Below are positions 1 through 9,558 of a stretch of 35,498 nt of DNA, in pieces. How positions within the stretch are numbered: position 1 is the first letter of the stretch; every line of letters begins with the position of its first letter. A program made the position numbers and the translations under genes. Source of the DNA: an uncultured Treponema sp. (GTDB taxonomy: Bacteria > Spirochaetota > Spirochaetia > Treponematales > Treponemataceae); assembly GCA_905233535.1 (NCBI GenBank), contig CAJOEO010000006.1, forward strand, positions 6,931-42,428, in the 5' to 3' direction. Under the pieces are notes generated by a model. It worked only from the letters and a program-made list of their open reading frames with translations. It did not search any database and was not told where the DNA came from.

Positions 1-2
1 AT

Positions 3-194
3 CAAATGGCGGAACTTGGCAAGGTTGATGTTGGCGGTGGCGGCACAATCGCGTTCGAGTGTGCAAAATACGGTATGGAAGTTCTTGACGCGGGAGTTCC
101 CGTTCTTTCTATGCACGCGCCCTGGGAAATCACTTCGCGTATCGACATTGAGCAAGCATTCTTGGCATACAAGGCGTTTTTGACATTGAATTAA
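3..194 (+). CDS. Aspartyl aminopeptidase (M18 family), C-terminal part; gene begins before the window
   Basis: ORF open from the window edge; DVGGGGTIAFECAKYGMEVLDAGVPVLSMHAPWEITSRIDI resembles the M18 C-terminus. Confidence 0.8.
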   Translation, partial: QMAELGKVDVGGGGTIAFECAKYGMEVLDAGVPVLSMHAPWEITSRIDIEQAFLAYKAFLTLN

Positions 195-198
195 CAAT

Positions 199-232
199 AA
201 AAAACACCCGAGAAAATCGGGTGTTTTTTATT
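199..232. terminator. Intrinsic (bidirectional) terminator, copy 1 of an exact 34-bp repeat
   Basis: aaaaaacacccgagaaaatcgggtgttttttatt: stem acacccga/tcgggtgt with A- and T-tracts, between convergent genes. Confidence 0.85.
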
Positions 233-980
233 ACTTAATTATTTTAAAATAATCGACATTTCCTTCTTTTTTTGTTTCTAAAATTCCATTTTCTTCTAAT
301 TTTTTAAATAATTGATTTTGACTTTTTACTTTTTTATTTTTATAAGAAAAAGTTTTTATAATATTTCTGATTTTTATACCAAAAGAATTACTTAAAATCC
401 ATGTATCTTTATCATAGGATTCAATAATTTCTTTTATACTTTGATATTCTTGTTCTGTGAAATCTAAATTTGCTAAAATTTTCTCAACTGTCGATATTTT
501 TACTTTATTCTCTATGCTTTCTGTAAAATTATCTTCAATAACAAGTATTTTATCTGAACTGCTAGTAAACAAGTCTTTATTTTTGAATTCTTCTTTTGTT
601 ACAAGCCAGACATTTTTTCCATATTTTCGCAACTTATCCATTATGACTGTAAAATCCGTATCGGAAGTAATAAAAACATACAAATCAATATTTGGTGATT
701 TTTGGTATAAACTTTCAAATGCTTCAACAGTAAGGATTAGGTCTGCACGATTTTTCAGATTTTTATCGGAAATATGAGGGGTTTCTCGAATTTCAAAATT
801 TAAATCTTTAAGCTGTTCTCTGAAGTTTGATATTGCATTTGTATCCCCGCACGCCAATTTTATAGCAAAGACCGATTCAGAATTTTCAATATTCAATGTG
901 ATTGATTCCAGCAATTTTTTCAGATTCAACTTTTTATCAATGTTTTCTAAGTCAAAGTAAATTGCAATCGCTGTTCTCAT
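231..980 (-). CDS. NYN-domain (LabA/DUF88-like, PIN-fold) putative RNase with a C-terminal winged-helix/LOTUS-like region
   Basis: AIAIYFDLENI, VFITSDTDFTVIMDKLRKYGKNVWLV motifs typical of NYN; SD-like gaggtg upstream of ATG; markedly AT-rich. Confidence 0.8.
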   Translation of the reverse strand: MRTAIAIYFDLENIDKKLNLKKLLESITLNIENSESVFAIKLACGDTNAISNFREQLKDLNFEIRETPHISDKNLKNRADLILTVEAFESLYQKSPNIDLYVFITSDTDFTVIMDKLRKYGKNVWLVTKEEFKNKDLFTSSSDKILVIEDNFTESIENKVKISTVEKILANLDFTEQEYQSIKEIIESYDKDTWILSNSFGIKIRNIIKTFSYKNKKVKSQNQLFKKLEENGILETKKEGNVDYFKIIK

Positions 981-1024
981 TTTTCACCTCGTCTAAAATA
1001 ATAGAACTTTTCATATATTTATAC

Positions 1025-1058
1025 AAAAAACACCCGAGAAAATCGGGTGTTTTTTATT
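1025..1058. terminator. Intrinsic terminator, copy 2 of the exact 34-bp repeat, downstream of clpX
   Basis: Identical to 199..232. Confidence 0.85.
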
Positions 1059-2311
1059 TACGCCGTCTGCTTTTCAATTAAAAGCGTTTGTGCATCTGGA
1101 ATCTTCTTTGAATCAACGATTTCGCGCGTTATCGTAAGTCGTTTCTGACCTTTCACGCTCGGTGCTTCATACATCAAATCCATCAGCATTTTTTCTACGA
1201 TTGAACGAAGTCCGCGCGCGCCCGTTTTCTGCTTAATCGCAATGTCGGCGATTTCGTCAAGCGCGTCGTCCGTAAACTCAATGTCCAAATCGTCAAGCGC
1301 GAAACTCGCCTTGAACTGCTTTGTAATCGCGTTTTTCGGTTCGGTCAAAATCCGCTTTAAATCGTCTTTTGTCAACTCTTTGAGCGCGACATTTATCGGC
1401 ATTCGTCCAATCAACTCTGGAATAATTCCGAACTTTACCAAATCGTCGCTCGTACATTCGTTCAAAAGATTCATCTTCTGCTCTTCGTCCATTTCTCCGA
1501 CATTTGAGCCGAATCCCATAGAATGGGCTGATATACGTTGTTCTATTATTTTATCTAGTCCAACGAATGCACCACCCATAATAAACAATATATTAGTCGT
1601 ATCGATTTGGAGCATTTCCTGGTTCGGGTGCTTTCGACCGCCCTGTGGAGGAACAGACGCAAGCGTTCCTTCGATTATTTTCAAAAGTGCCTGCTGAACG
1701 CCCTCGCCAGAAACGTCGCGCGTAATGCTCGTGTTTTCGCTTTTGCGTGCGATTTTGTCGATTTCGTCGATAAAAATAATTCCGCGTTCCGCCGCCTGAA
1801 TGTTGCCGTCCGCCGCGTTGATGAGTTTCAAAAGGACGTTTTCAACGTCCTCGCCAACGTAGCCCGCCTCGGTGAGCGTTGTCGCGTCCGCAATCGCAAA
1901 CGGAACTTTGAGTTTTTCCGCTAACGTTCGAGCCAAAAGCGTTTTTCCACTTCCAGTCGGTCCAATCAAAAGCACGTTCGACTTTTCGATTTTCACTCCG
2001 TTTCCGTCCGCTTTTCCGCCAAGCGACATTCGTTTGTAGTGATTGTAAACCGCCACGGACAACGCTTTTTTCGCGTAATCTTGCCCGATAACGTATTGGT
2101 CGAGGTGTTCTTTAAAATCACGCGGAGTCGGAACGTCCGACATTTCAATCGACGGCGTGTCTTGATATTCTTGGTCGATAATTCCTTGACAAACTGCAAT
2201 GCAATTATTGCAAATAAAAATATTGCTTTGTGGCGAGGCGACAAGGTGTCGTTTTTCGTCCGCTTCTTTGCCGCAAAACGAACAGCGGCTAACAGAACTT
2301 CTAAATCCCAT
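1058..2311 (-). CDS. clpX: ATP-dependent Clp protease ATP-binding subunit ClpX
   Basis: Zinc finger [28 protein letters not shown], Walker A GPTGSGKT, Walker [11 protein letters not shown]. Confidence 0.98.
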   Translation of the reverse strand: MGFRSSVSRCSFCGKEADEKRHLVASPQSNIFICNNCIAVCQGIIDQEYQDTPSIEMSDVPTPRDFKEHLDQYVIGQDYAKKALSVAVYNHYKRMSLGGKADGNGVKIEKSNVLLIGPTGSGKTLLARTLAEKLKVPFAIADATTLTEAGYVGEDVENVLLKLINAADGNIQAAERGIIFIDEIDKIARKSENTSITRDVSGEGVQQALLKIIEGTLASVPPQGGRKHPNQEMLQIDTTNILFIMGGAFVGLDKIIEQRISAHSMGFGSNVGEMDEEQKMNLLNECTSDDLVKFGIIPELIGRMPINVALKELTKDDLKRILTEPKNAITKQFKASFALDDLDIEFTDDALDEIADIAIKQKTGARGLRSIVEKMLMDLMYEAPSVKGQKRLTITREIVDSKKIPDAQTLLIEKQTA

Positions 2312-2322
2312 ACTTTCCCCCG

Positions 2323-2937
2323 TTACGCTTCTTTTGTTTTGTCGCGTTTTGTCATAACGAAGTCAACGATTCCGTATTCTTTTGCGTCCTGCGCGCTGAG
2401 ATAAAAATCGCGTTCGATGTCGCGAGCAATCGTTTCTTCGCTTTTTCCCGTCTGTTCCGAAAGATATTTTACAGAAAGTTTTTTAAGTCGCACGATTTCT
2501 TTTGCTTGAAGTGCAATGTCGCTTTCTTGTCCTTGCACTCCCCCAAACGGTTGATGAATCATAACGCGCGAAGAGGGGAGGGCGTATCGTTTTCCTTTTG
2601 TTCCGCCTGCAAGCAAAATCGCTCCCATGCTCGCCGCTTGTCCCATACAAATCGTTTGAATGTCGCATTTGACGTATTGCATTGTGTCGTAAATGGCAAG
2701 CCCCGCCGTTACGCTTCCGCCTGGCGAGTTGATGTAGATGCTGATGTCTTTTTCGGGATTCTCAGATTCCAAAAAGAGAATTTGCGCTACAACCAAGTCC
2801 GCGTTCAAATCGTTGATTTCGCCGTCAATAAATACGATTCTGTCTTTTAGAAGACGGGAAAATATGTCGTAAGAACGCTCCCCGTTTCCGCTCCGCTCAA
2901 TGACGAACGGAATATTGTTGTTCTGCTGTTCGTTCAT
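2323..2937 (-). CDS. clpP: ATP-dependent Clp protease proteolytic subunit ClpP
   Basis: [32 protein letters not shown] (catalytic Ser and His motifs). Confidence 0.98.
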   Translation of the reverse strand: MNEQQNNNIPFVIERSGNGERSYDIFSRLLKDRIVFIDGEINDLNADLVVAQILFLESENPEKDISIYINSPGGSVTAGLAIYDTMQYVKCDIQTICMGQAASMGAILLAGGTKGKRYALPSSRVMIHQPFGGVQGQESDIALQAKEIVRLKKLSVKYLSEQTGKSEETIARDIERDFYLSAQDAKEYGIVDFVMTKRDKTKEA

Positions 2938-2961
2938 GCAATCTCCTTGCGCTCGCCTAAG

Positions 2962-2987
2962 AAAAACGGAACGCTAAGCGTTCCGAA
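2962..2987 (-). terminator. Intrinsic terminator downstream of tig
   Basis: cggaacg-ctaag-cgttccg stem followed on the minus strand by a T-tract (ccgttttt). Confidence 0.75.
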
Positions 2988-3004
2988 TTCAATTTCTTAA
3001 AAAT

Positions 3005-4363
3005 CTACTGATTTTTGAACAAATCGGCAAATTTTATATTTTCGCCTTGCGAAACCTTCACTTGAGAGAAGAGGTCGGCGTAAAGTTTCTGCTCCTTTGT
3101 GTCGTCAACCAAATATTCTCGCGCCTTTGGGTCTGCGTAGTGTTTTTTCACTTCGTCAAGCGAAATGTTGTTCTGCTCGGCGATTTCTTTGTACTTCGCT
3201 TCGATATCCTCTTCGCTTGCCGAAATGTTCTTTTCGCGCATCAACGTGTCCACAACGATTCGACTTTTCAAAAGTTTCTCTGCTTCTGAAGCCCACTGGT
3301 CGAGCATTGCCTGTTTGCTTTGTCCCGATGACGTTACCAAGCGTTCAAGTTCCGTTGCTGTTGTTTGGAATTGTCGCGCCATCATTTCCCAACGACCTTC
3401 AAGTTCCGCACGAAGCATCGAATACGGAATCTCAAACTCGTTCTTTTCCACAATTTGCGAAAGAAGAGAATTGACTTTGATTTCGTTAAGTTTTCTTGAA
3501 AGTGCGCGGTTGAGTTGTCGTTTGATGTCTTCTTTCAACTCGTCGAGCGTGTGGAACTTTTCGTTTACATCTTGCGCAAAATCGTCGTCCAATGCTGGAA
3601 TTTCTCGCACTTTGACTGCTTTAACTGTAACCGAGTAATTCTTGGTTTTTCCTGCCAAATTCGCGTCGGAATCATCTGCGGCGTATTCTTTTTTAATCGC
3701 CTTTGTTTCGTCTTTTTTCATTCCAACGAGTTCATCGTCGATTTTGTAAACGTCTTCAGCCGTTCCCACCGTGAAAACAAAGCCGTCGCGCCTTGTTCCT
3801 TTGATTTCCGCGCCTGAATCGTCTTTTTCGATGATGTCAATAGTTACGATGTCATCTTTTGCAACCGTTTCGTCTTTTTTGTCGATTACAACGGCGTTTC
3901 GCTCTTGCAATCCTTTTAGTTCTTCTTCGACTTCCGCATCGCCCACAGAAACCTGCGGCTCTTTGATTTCGATTCCGTCAAAATTCTTCACTTCGACATT
4001 CGGAAAAACGTCGTAAGTAACCGTGTAAACGAGGTCTTTCGTCAAATCGAGTTCAGGCATCTTTTCAAGACGGGGCTGTGCGTAAGGAAGTGGACGATTT
4101 TCTTTTTCCGTTTCTTCCCCAAAAATCTCATTTAAAGAACGGTCTATGATTTCCGCGATTGTTTCGGATTTTATCTGCTCGCCGTATTTGCTTTCTAGCA
4201 CTTTTTGAGGAACGTGTCCTTTGCGAAAGCCTTTGATTTGAGCATTCTTTACATACTGCGAAAGTGCCTCATTGTAACCGTCTGCAACGTCCTTTTTTGC
4301 GACTGTAACGGTTAATTTCACTGCTGATTTTTCGAGTTTCTCGATTTCTTTGGTGACTTTCAC
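3005..4363 (-). CDS. tig: Trigger factor (GTG start at 4363; the track ORF is over-extended)
   Basis: VTKEIEKLEKSAVKLTVTVAKKDV...IKGFRKGHVPQKVLE signature; SD aagggg just upstream of gtgaaagtc. Confidence 0.95.
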   Translation of the reverse strand: MKVTKEIEKLEKSAVKLTVTVAKKDVADGYNEALSQYVKNAQIKGFRKGHVPQKVLESKYGEQIKSETIAEIIDRSLNEIFGEETEKENRPLPYAQPRLEKMPELDLTKDLVYTVTYDVFPNVEVKNFDGIEIKEPQVSVGDAEVEEELKGLQERNAVVIDKKDETVAKDDIVTIDIIEKDDSGAEIKGTRRDGFVFTVGTAEDVYKIDDELVGMKKDETKAIKKEYAADDSDANLAGKTKNYSVTVKAVKVREIPALDDDFAQDVNEKFHTLDELKEDIKRQLNRALSRKLNEIKVNSLLSQIVEKNEFEIPYSMLRAELEGRWEMMARQFQTTATELERLVTSSGQSKQAMLDQWASEAEKLLKSRIVVDTLMREKNISASEEDIEAKYKEIAEQNNISLDEVKKHYADPKAREYLVDDTKEQKLYADLFSQVKVSQGENIKFADLFKNQ

Positions 4364-4385
4364 GATGAATCCCCTTGTAAAATGT

Positions 4386-4424
4386 AATAAAAAAAGCGAT
4401 TCAGATGAAATCCAAATCGCCTTA
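4386..4424 (-). terminator. Intrinsic terminator of the tRNA cluster, or attenuator before tig
   Basis: Minus strand aaggcgatttggatttcatctgaatcgctttttt: stem gcgatt/aatcgc plus T-tract. Confidence 0.7.
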
Positions 4425-4430
4425 GAGAGA

Positions 4431-4501
4431 GCGGGAAATGGGAATTGAACCCACGACATCCACCTTGGCAAGGTGGCGCACTACCACTGTGCTATTCCCG
4501 C
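4431..4501 (-). tRNA. tRNA-Gly (GCC)
   Basis: Reverse complement GCGGGAATAGCACAGTGGTAGTGCGCCACCTTGCCAAGGTGGATGTCGTGGGTTCAATTCCCATTTCCCGC folds as a cloverleaf. Confidence 0.95.
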
Positions 4502-4550
4502 AAAATAAAAAATTTGCATCTGTTATAAAATCAAATAAAAACGCAATACA

Positions 4551-4621
4551 GCGGGAAATGGGAATTGAACCCACGACATCCACCTTGGCAAGGTGGCGCA
4601 CTACCACTGTGCTATTCCCGC
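4551..4621 (-). tRNA. tRNA-Gly (GCC), identical second copy
   Basis: Exact repeat of 4431..4501. Confidence 0.95.
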
Positions 4622-4628
4622 GTTTGTT

Positions 4629-4708
4629 TGCGAGAGAAGGGATTTGAACCCTTACGCCGAAGCACTGGAACCTAAATCCAGCGTGTATGCCAGTTTCACC
4701 ACTCTCGC
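4629..4708 (-). tRNA. tRNA-Leu (TAG)
   Basis: GCGAGAGTGGTGAAACTGGCATACACGCTGGATTTAGGTTCCAGTGCTTCGGCGTAAGGGTTCAAATCCCTTCTCTCGCA; class II variable arm. Confidence 0.95.
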
Positions 4709-4735
4709 AATTTTCTTTGTTAAAAGTTTCTTTTT

Positions 4736-4808
4736 GCGTCCGACACGAATCGAACGTGCAACCTACGGATTCGAAGTCCGTTGCTCTATCCAATTGAGCT
4801 ACGAACGC
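4736..4808 (-). tRNA. tRNA-Arg (TCG)
   Basis: GCGTTCGTAGCTCAATTGGATAGAGCAACGGACTTCGAATCCGTAGGTTGCACGTTCGATTCGTGTCGGACGC; anticodon TCG. Confidence 0.94.
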
Positions 4809-4818
4809 AAATAAAAAG

Positions 4819-4892
4819 GGGTGCCTGGAGGGATTTGAACCCTCGACAACCAGATCCACAATCTGGCGCTCTACCCCTGAACTACAGGCACC
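4819..4892 (-). tRNA. tRNA-His (GTG)
   Basis: GGTGCCTGTAGTTCAGGGGTAGAGCGCCAGATTGTGGATCTGGTTGTCGAGGGTTCAAATCCCTCCAGGCACC; anticodon GTG. Confidence 0.95.
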
Positions 4893-5043
4893 GTAAACAT
4901 GAGGAATAATATAGCAAAAATGTTACTTTTTCGTCAAGTGTATTTTTTCTAAAAGTCATTTTTTATTCAATTTTAAGTTAGTCAAGTTTTTGTGGGCAAA
5001 TTCCGAAAATCTAGGGAAGAATTATATCCTTGAGGATTTTTTG

Positions 5044-5877
5044 ATGGACGGCGAGATTGTTGATTTTTCATTTGATGATATGTTGGCTCAACTTGAACCG
5101 CCTGAAGACGTTTTTGAAAACTTAAATGAAAAACGCAACGATGAAAACGATGATTCTGGAGTTTCTTCGAAGAAACAAGAAAGTGAAGAAATTGAGGAGT
5201 CGGTTCAAAATGACGTTGATGTTTTAGAAGACAATTTGGACTTTTCGCAAATTGCTGGTGCGCTAGAAAATCCTGACGACATTTTTGGAAACGATGATTC
5301 TTCCTTAGAAGATGAGAAATTGGACGATTCCCAAGAGGTTGAAAAATCTAAAGATTTTGAAAATCCGAAAGATTTTCAAAATTCAGAAAATCTTTTGGAA
5401 GAATCGGATTCTAAAAAAGAAAAGTTGTCCGAAGATGAACTTCTTATAAAGAAAGAAAAAATCATCGCGGTAATGGAAAGCGAAAGCGATTTGCTCGACA
5501 AAATTCTTGAAGTACAGGGCATTCTTCATTCTTGTGTTCGTGAAAAAAATTGGGATTTGCTAAACGAACGACTAGAAGAATTGCAAAATCTTAGCGACGA
5601 ATTTTCTTCTTTGGAAGAAGAACGCGAAAGTCTTTGCGAGGAAATCGACATTCAGCGAGATTTTGACGTTTCGCCCGTGCTTGTTCGTGTGCGTGGAAAA
5701 TTGCAAAAGTCAAAAATCGAAAATCATGTGCTGAACGAGTACATTTCTACGACGCGGAAATTTTTGCAAGGTGTTTTTGATTCCGTTGTTCCGCAACGGC
5801 GAAATACGCTTTACTCTCGAACTGGAAAAATAATTCGTAATGAGCCGACTGCTGTTGCAGTGGACATTGAACTTTAA
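5044..5877 (+). CDS. FlgN-like flagellar export chaperone with acidic N-terminal extension
   Basis: Immediately upstream of flgK; helical C-terminal region LLDKILEVQGILHSCVREKNWDLLNERLEELQNL...; ATG at 5044 with SD-like ttgagga. Confidence 0.6.
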   Translation: MDGEIVDFSFDDMLAQLEPPEDVFENLNEKRNDENDDSGVSSKKQESEEIEESVQNDVDVLEDNLDFSQIAGALENPDDIFGNDDSSLEDEKLDDSQEVEKSKDFENPKDFQNSENLLEESDSKKEKLSEDELLIKKEKIIAVMESESDLLDKILEVQGILHSCVREKNWDLLNERLEELQNLSDEFSSLEEERESLCEEIDIQRDFDVSPVLVRVRGKLQKSKIENHVLNEYISTTRKFLQGVFDSVVPQRRNTLYSRTGKIIRNEPTAVAVDIEL

Positions 5878-5897
5878 TGTTTTAACTTTAATGTTTT
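5870..5897 (+). repeat. Tandem 14-bp duplication (aactttaatgtttt x2) spanning the flgN-like stop codon
   Basis: Exact copies at 5870-5883 and 5884-5897. Confidence 0.9.
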
Positions 5898-5921
5898 AAA
5901 AGGAAAAAAGCGGAGGAAAAT

Positions 5922-7756
5922 ATGGCGAATTCGTTTGCAGGAATTGAACTTGGAAAACGCGCGTTGATGGCGAACACTCAACACATTTCGACGGCAGGTC
6001 ATAATATTTCAAATGCGGACACCGAGGGGTATTCGCGGCAGCGCGTTCAAGTAAAAACGATGGATCCGCTTTATCGTGCGGATTTGTCGCGAGCAGAAAC
6101 GCCTGGTCAAGTTGGACAAGGCACGACGATTGAAAGCGTCAAACGTTTACGCGACGAACTTTTAGTTGGGAAACTCGCGAAAAATACTATACAATGATTG
6201 AAGATATTTACAACGAACCCGAAGAAATCAGCGTTCGTGGAAATATGGACAGATATTGGCAGTCCTGGCAAGAACTTTCGATGTATCCCGAAAGTCAGGC
6301 GGCACGCCAAGCGGTTGTAACTCGCGGAGAATCTCTTGCGGAGTCGATTCAGCAACGATTCAAAAGTATGTCTGGTGTTGGCACACTCATAAACGGCGAC
6401 ATTGAGGCGACTGTTCGGCAGGCGAACAGTTTGACTCGACAAATTGCTTCTATAAACGAGCAAATCGTAAAAAGCGAAGCGGTGGGCGATAATCCAAACG
6501 ACCTTTACGACAGACGCGACCTTTTGGTAGAAAATCTGTCAAAAATCGCAAATATTACGACGGACAATCGCGATAGCGACGAATTTATGGTTCATCTTGA
6601 CGGACATATTTTGGTGCAAGGCAAAGTTTCTCGCGATTTTGGGCTTGAATCTATAACGGACGGCACGGGTTACACTCGCGTAACTTGGGGCGACACTGGC
6701 GAAAAAGCGGAGATTTCTGGCGGTTCGCTTGGCGCACTTCTTGAACTTCGCGACGAGGACGTTCGTTCTGAACTCCAAAGTTTGAATACGATGGCGATGA
6801 ATTTTGCAGACCTCGTGAACGACGTTCACAAAAACGCGGTTGGCGCGAACAATGTTTCTGGAATCGATTTTTTTGTTCAGCAACCGTTTGTAACGAGCGT
6901 TGCGGGAAATTACGACCGCGATGGCGACGGCGTTGACGACCATTCATACATTTTCCGTTTTACAGGTTCGAATTCTCTAAATCCGCAGGAAAAATTGGGT
7001 TTGGAAGGCGAAATGACGATTTCTGCAAAAAGTGGCACGGTGAACGTTCCGTATCACGCAACGGATACAATCGAAGATGTGATTGCGCGAATCAACGATT
7101 CCGATGGAGAAGTGAAGGCGTATCTTGACAGAAACAGCCACCTCGTTTTGAAAGCGACGGCGAGTGCGGATTCTGAAAATCCTGATTTTGTTATTCGGCA
7201 CGTTGAAGATTCTGGAATGTTTTTGACTGGGTATTCTGGAGTTTTGGCTTCGAGTGGCGCGGACGGTGCTTACGATTTTGCGCGCGCGGACGCGGTTCAA
7301 TCTCTTCGCGATTCGGCGGAATTTTCTGTTGCGCCCGTTACAAATCCAGCGGCGTACATCGCTGTAAACGATGACATTCAAAAAGACGTTTTGAGCGTGG
7401 CGGCGGCGTATCCTGTTAGAGGAGGCGCAATGGTGGGCGACGGACGAGCGGCGGTTGAAATCGCTTCGATTCGTAACACTTACGTTATGATTGGAAAAGA
7501 CCGCACGTTTGACGACTATTTTGCGAATTCCGTTACGAACGTCGGTTTGAAAGGTGAGCAGGCGGAGCAGAATTATCTGAGTCAAAACGCGATTATGAAC
7601 GATTTGCGTTCTCTTCGTGATTCCATAAGTGGCGTAAACATCGACGAAGAACTTGCGGACATCATCAAATTTCAGCATGGCTACAACGCGGCGGCAAAAT
7701 TCGTGTCGGTGATGGATTCTCTTCTCGACACGGTTATAAACCGTCTAGGAGTTTAG
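5922..7756 (+). pseudogene. flgK: Flagellar hook-associated protein FlgK split by an internal deletion/frameshift into ORFs 5922..6197 and 6194..7756
   Basis: ORF1 has the basal-body rod N-terminus (HNISNADTEGYSRQRVQ...PGQVGQGTTIESVKRLRDELL); ORF2 continues FlgK through SISGVNIDEELADIIKFQHGYNAAAKFVSVMDSLLDTVINRLGV. Confidence 0.85.
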
Positions 7757-7798
7757 TCGATTTGGCTAAAAATCTAAAAAACTTTTGAGGAAAAACGA

Positions 7799-9046
7799 AT
7801 GCCAACGAGAATTTCAAGTCAATACAATAATCGCCAAACTCAACGGAACTTGCGCAGGCAAGAAGTTGAAAAGGCAAAAATCGACAGCAAAATCGGTACT
7901 CAGTCAAGGATTACATCTTTGCGCGATGACCCGTTGGCTGCTGGACATTTGGTGAAATTTCAGTCGTTCCTTACGCGCGTGAACAATTTTGAAAAGAACG
8001 CGCAGACTTTGAGCGACAAATTTCAGTACCGTGAAAGTTATATGCAAAATTCTTTGGAAATAATGCAGCGCGTTCGAGAACTTGCTGTTCAAGGTGCGAA
8101 CGGCATTTATTCTCCAGAAGATTTGCGAAATATGGCGGTGGAAGTTGACGAACTTTTGGGCGAACTTTTGCAAAACGCAAACGCCATTGGACCTGACGGA
8201 ACATCCATTTTTTCTGGAACAGCGACGAATATTCGTGCGTTTGACGTTGATTTAGGTGCGGTTCGCGGTTCGACTTCACCTGTGATTGCGAATGTGCGTT
8301 ATAATGGTTCGATTGAACAAAATCTCGTTGAAGTTGACGAAAATAAATTCGTTTCCGTTGACAATGCTGGAAGTCGGACGTTTTGGGCAGAAAATCAGCG
8401 ACTTTTTGGCGGACGAAATGCGAGCGATTGGCAGGCTCAAGAGGATTCCGTGATTAGTGTTGACGGCGTAAAAATCAACGTTGACGCTGGCGACAACGTT
8501 TACGCGCTAATTTCCAAAATCAACGCTAGCGGCGTTTCCGCAAAAGCGAGCATCGACCCGATGTCGCACGGTCTTAATTTTGTAACGACCGATGCGCATC
8601 AACTTTGGCTTGAAGACGTTTCTGGAAGCGCGTTAAACGAACTTGGAATTATCAAAGATTCTAGCCAAAAACCGCCGTATAATTTGGGCGACAGCGTTCG
8701 ACTTTCTGGTGGTTCGCTTTTTGATACGTTGATTGTTCTTCGCGACGCAATGTTTGCGGGCGACAACGAAACGATTGGCGGTCGCGCTCTTCAAGGAATT
8801 GACAGCGGAATTAACAATCTTGTGAATCGTTTGGCAAAAAGCGGTTCTCAATACGAGCGTCTTGAAAAAGACATGATTCGTCAGTCAGCCGTTGCTTTGA
8901 ACGTAAACGAGCAGATTTCGCGCGAGGGCGACCTTGATTTGACAAAAGCGATTACTGACGAAAAAATGCTTGAACAGGCGCAAAACGCCACACTTCACAC
9001 GGCTGGCAAAATGTACTCGTCTTCATTGTTGAATTATATGCGATAA
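7799..9046 (+). CDS. flgL: Flagellar hook-associated protein FlgL
   Basis: RISSQYNNRQTQRNLRRQE...ITSLRDDPLAAGH...[33 protein letters not shown]; flagellin-like termini. Confidence 0.93.
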   Translation: MPTRISSQYNNRQTQRNLRRQEVEKAKIDSKIGTQSRITSLRDDPLAAGHLVKFQSFLTRVNNFEKNAQTLSDKFQYRESYMQNSLEIMQRVRELAVQGANGIYSPEDLRNMAVEVDELLGELLQNANAIGPDGTSIFSGTATNIRAFDVDLGAVRGSTSPVIANVRYNGSIEQNLVEVDENKFVSVDNAGSRTFWAENQRLFGGRNASDWQAQEDSVISVDGVKINVDAGDNVYALISKINASGVSAKASIDPMSHGLNFVTTDAHQLWLEDVSGSALNELGIIKDSSQKPPYNLGDSVRLSGGSLFDTLIVLRDAMFAGDNETIGGRALQGIDSGINNLVNRLAKSGSQYERLEKDMIRQSAVALNVNEQISREGDLDLTKAITDEKMLEQAQNATLHTAGKMYSSSLLNYMR

Positions 9047-9087
9047 TTCATACAAAATGAGTTGGGATAGGGAGAAATATAAAAAGA

Positions 9088-9546
9088 ATGGAACAGAATA
9101 AGGTAGAAGTAGAAACAAAAACGTTGGGACTAGTTGCGGTCGATTCCGATAAAATCATTGAATTTCCGCGTGGTCTTTTTGGGTTCGAGGAATTTCATCG
9201 TTACGCGCTAATCGAGGCGGAATTCCGCCCGTTTATTTGGATGCAATCGCTTGACGAAAAAAATCTTTCGTTTTTGTTGGTTGACCCGTTTACGATTGTG
9301 GACGGTTATCAAATCGATGTTGATGACAAAATGCTTCTCGAAATTGGCGTGGACAATCCCGCAGATGTTGTGGTTTACGCGATTGTAACCGTGCCGACTG
9401 ACGGCGGACCTGTTACCGCGAATTTGCAAGGACCTGTCGTGATAAATCGAAAAAATCATCACGCTCTTCAAGCGATTCTTTCGGATTCAAAATGGACGAC
9501 GAAACACAATATCGTAAGTGCGCTAAAGTCGCACGCAAAAAACTGA
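9088..9546 (+). CDS. fliW: Flagellar assembly factor FliW
   Basis: IIEFPRGLFGFEEFHRYALIEAEFRPFIWMQSLDEKNLSFLLVDPF is a FliW signature; next to csrA. Confidence 0.96.
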   Translation: MEQNKVEVETKTLGLVAVDSDKIIEFPRGLFGFEEFHRYALIEAEFRPFIWMQSLDEKNLSFLLVDPFTIVDGYQIDVDDKMLLEIGVDNPADVVVYAIVTVPTDGGPVTANLQGPVVINRKNHHALQAILSDSKWTTKHNIVSALKSHAKN

Positions 9547-9558
9547 AAGGAGGCGAAG

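Noticed and set aside
4364-4471. N-terminal extension of the trigger factor ORF
   Set aside because: It runs through the terminator and tRNA-Gly; the GTG at 4363 has a good SD and gives the canonical N-terminus.
4431-4621. 71-bp exact direct repeat
   Set aside because: Explained by tandem identical tRNA-Gly(GCC) genes, not a mobile or CRISPR repeat.
4422-4859. Minus-strand ORF of 145 aa (and plus-strand ORFs 4438-4647, 4593-4814) over the tRNA cluster
   Set aside because: They lie across five clear tRNA genes; the repeated peptide is the duplicated tRNA-Gly translated.
6168-6174. GGGAAAC, a canonical -1 slippery heptamer, at the flgK break
   Set aside because: The zero-frame codons are GGG AAA CTC. 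A productive X-XXY-YYZ site needs NNG GGA AAC, so it is out of phase, and a -1 shift would not restore the missing residues.
6977-7678. 233-aa minus-strand ORF within flgK
   Set aside because: Antisense shadow ORF with R/N/V-rich composition and no recognisable domain.
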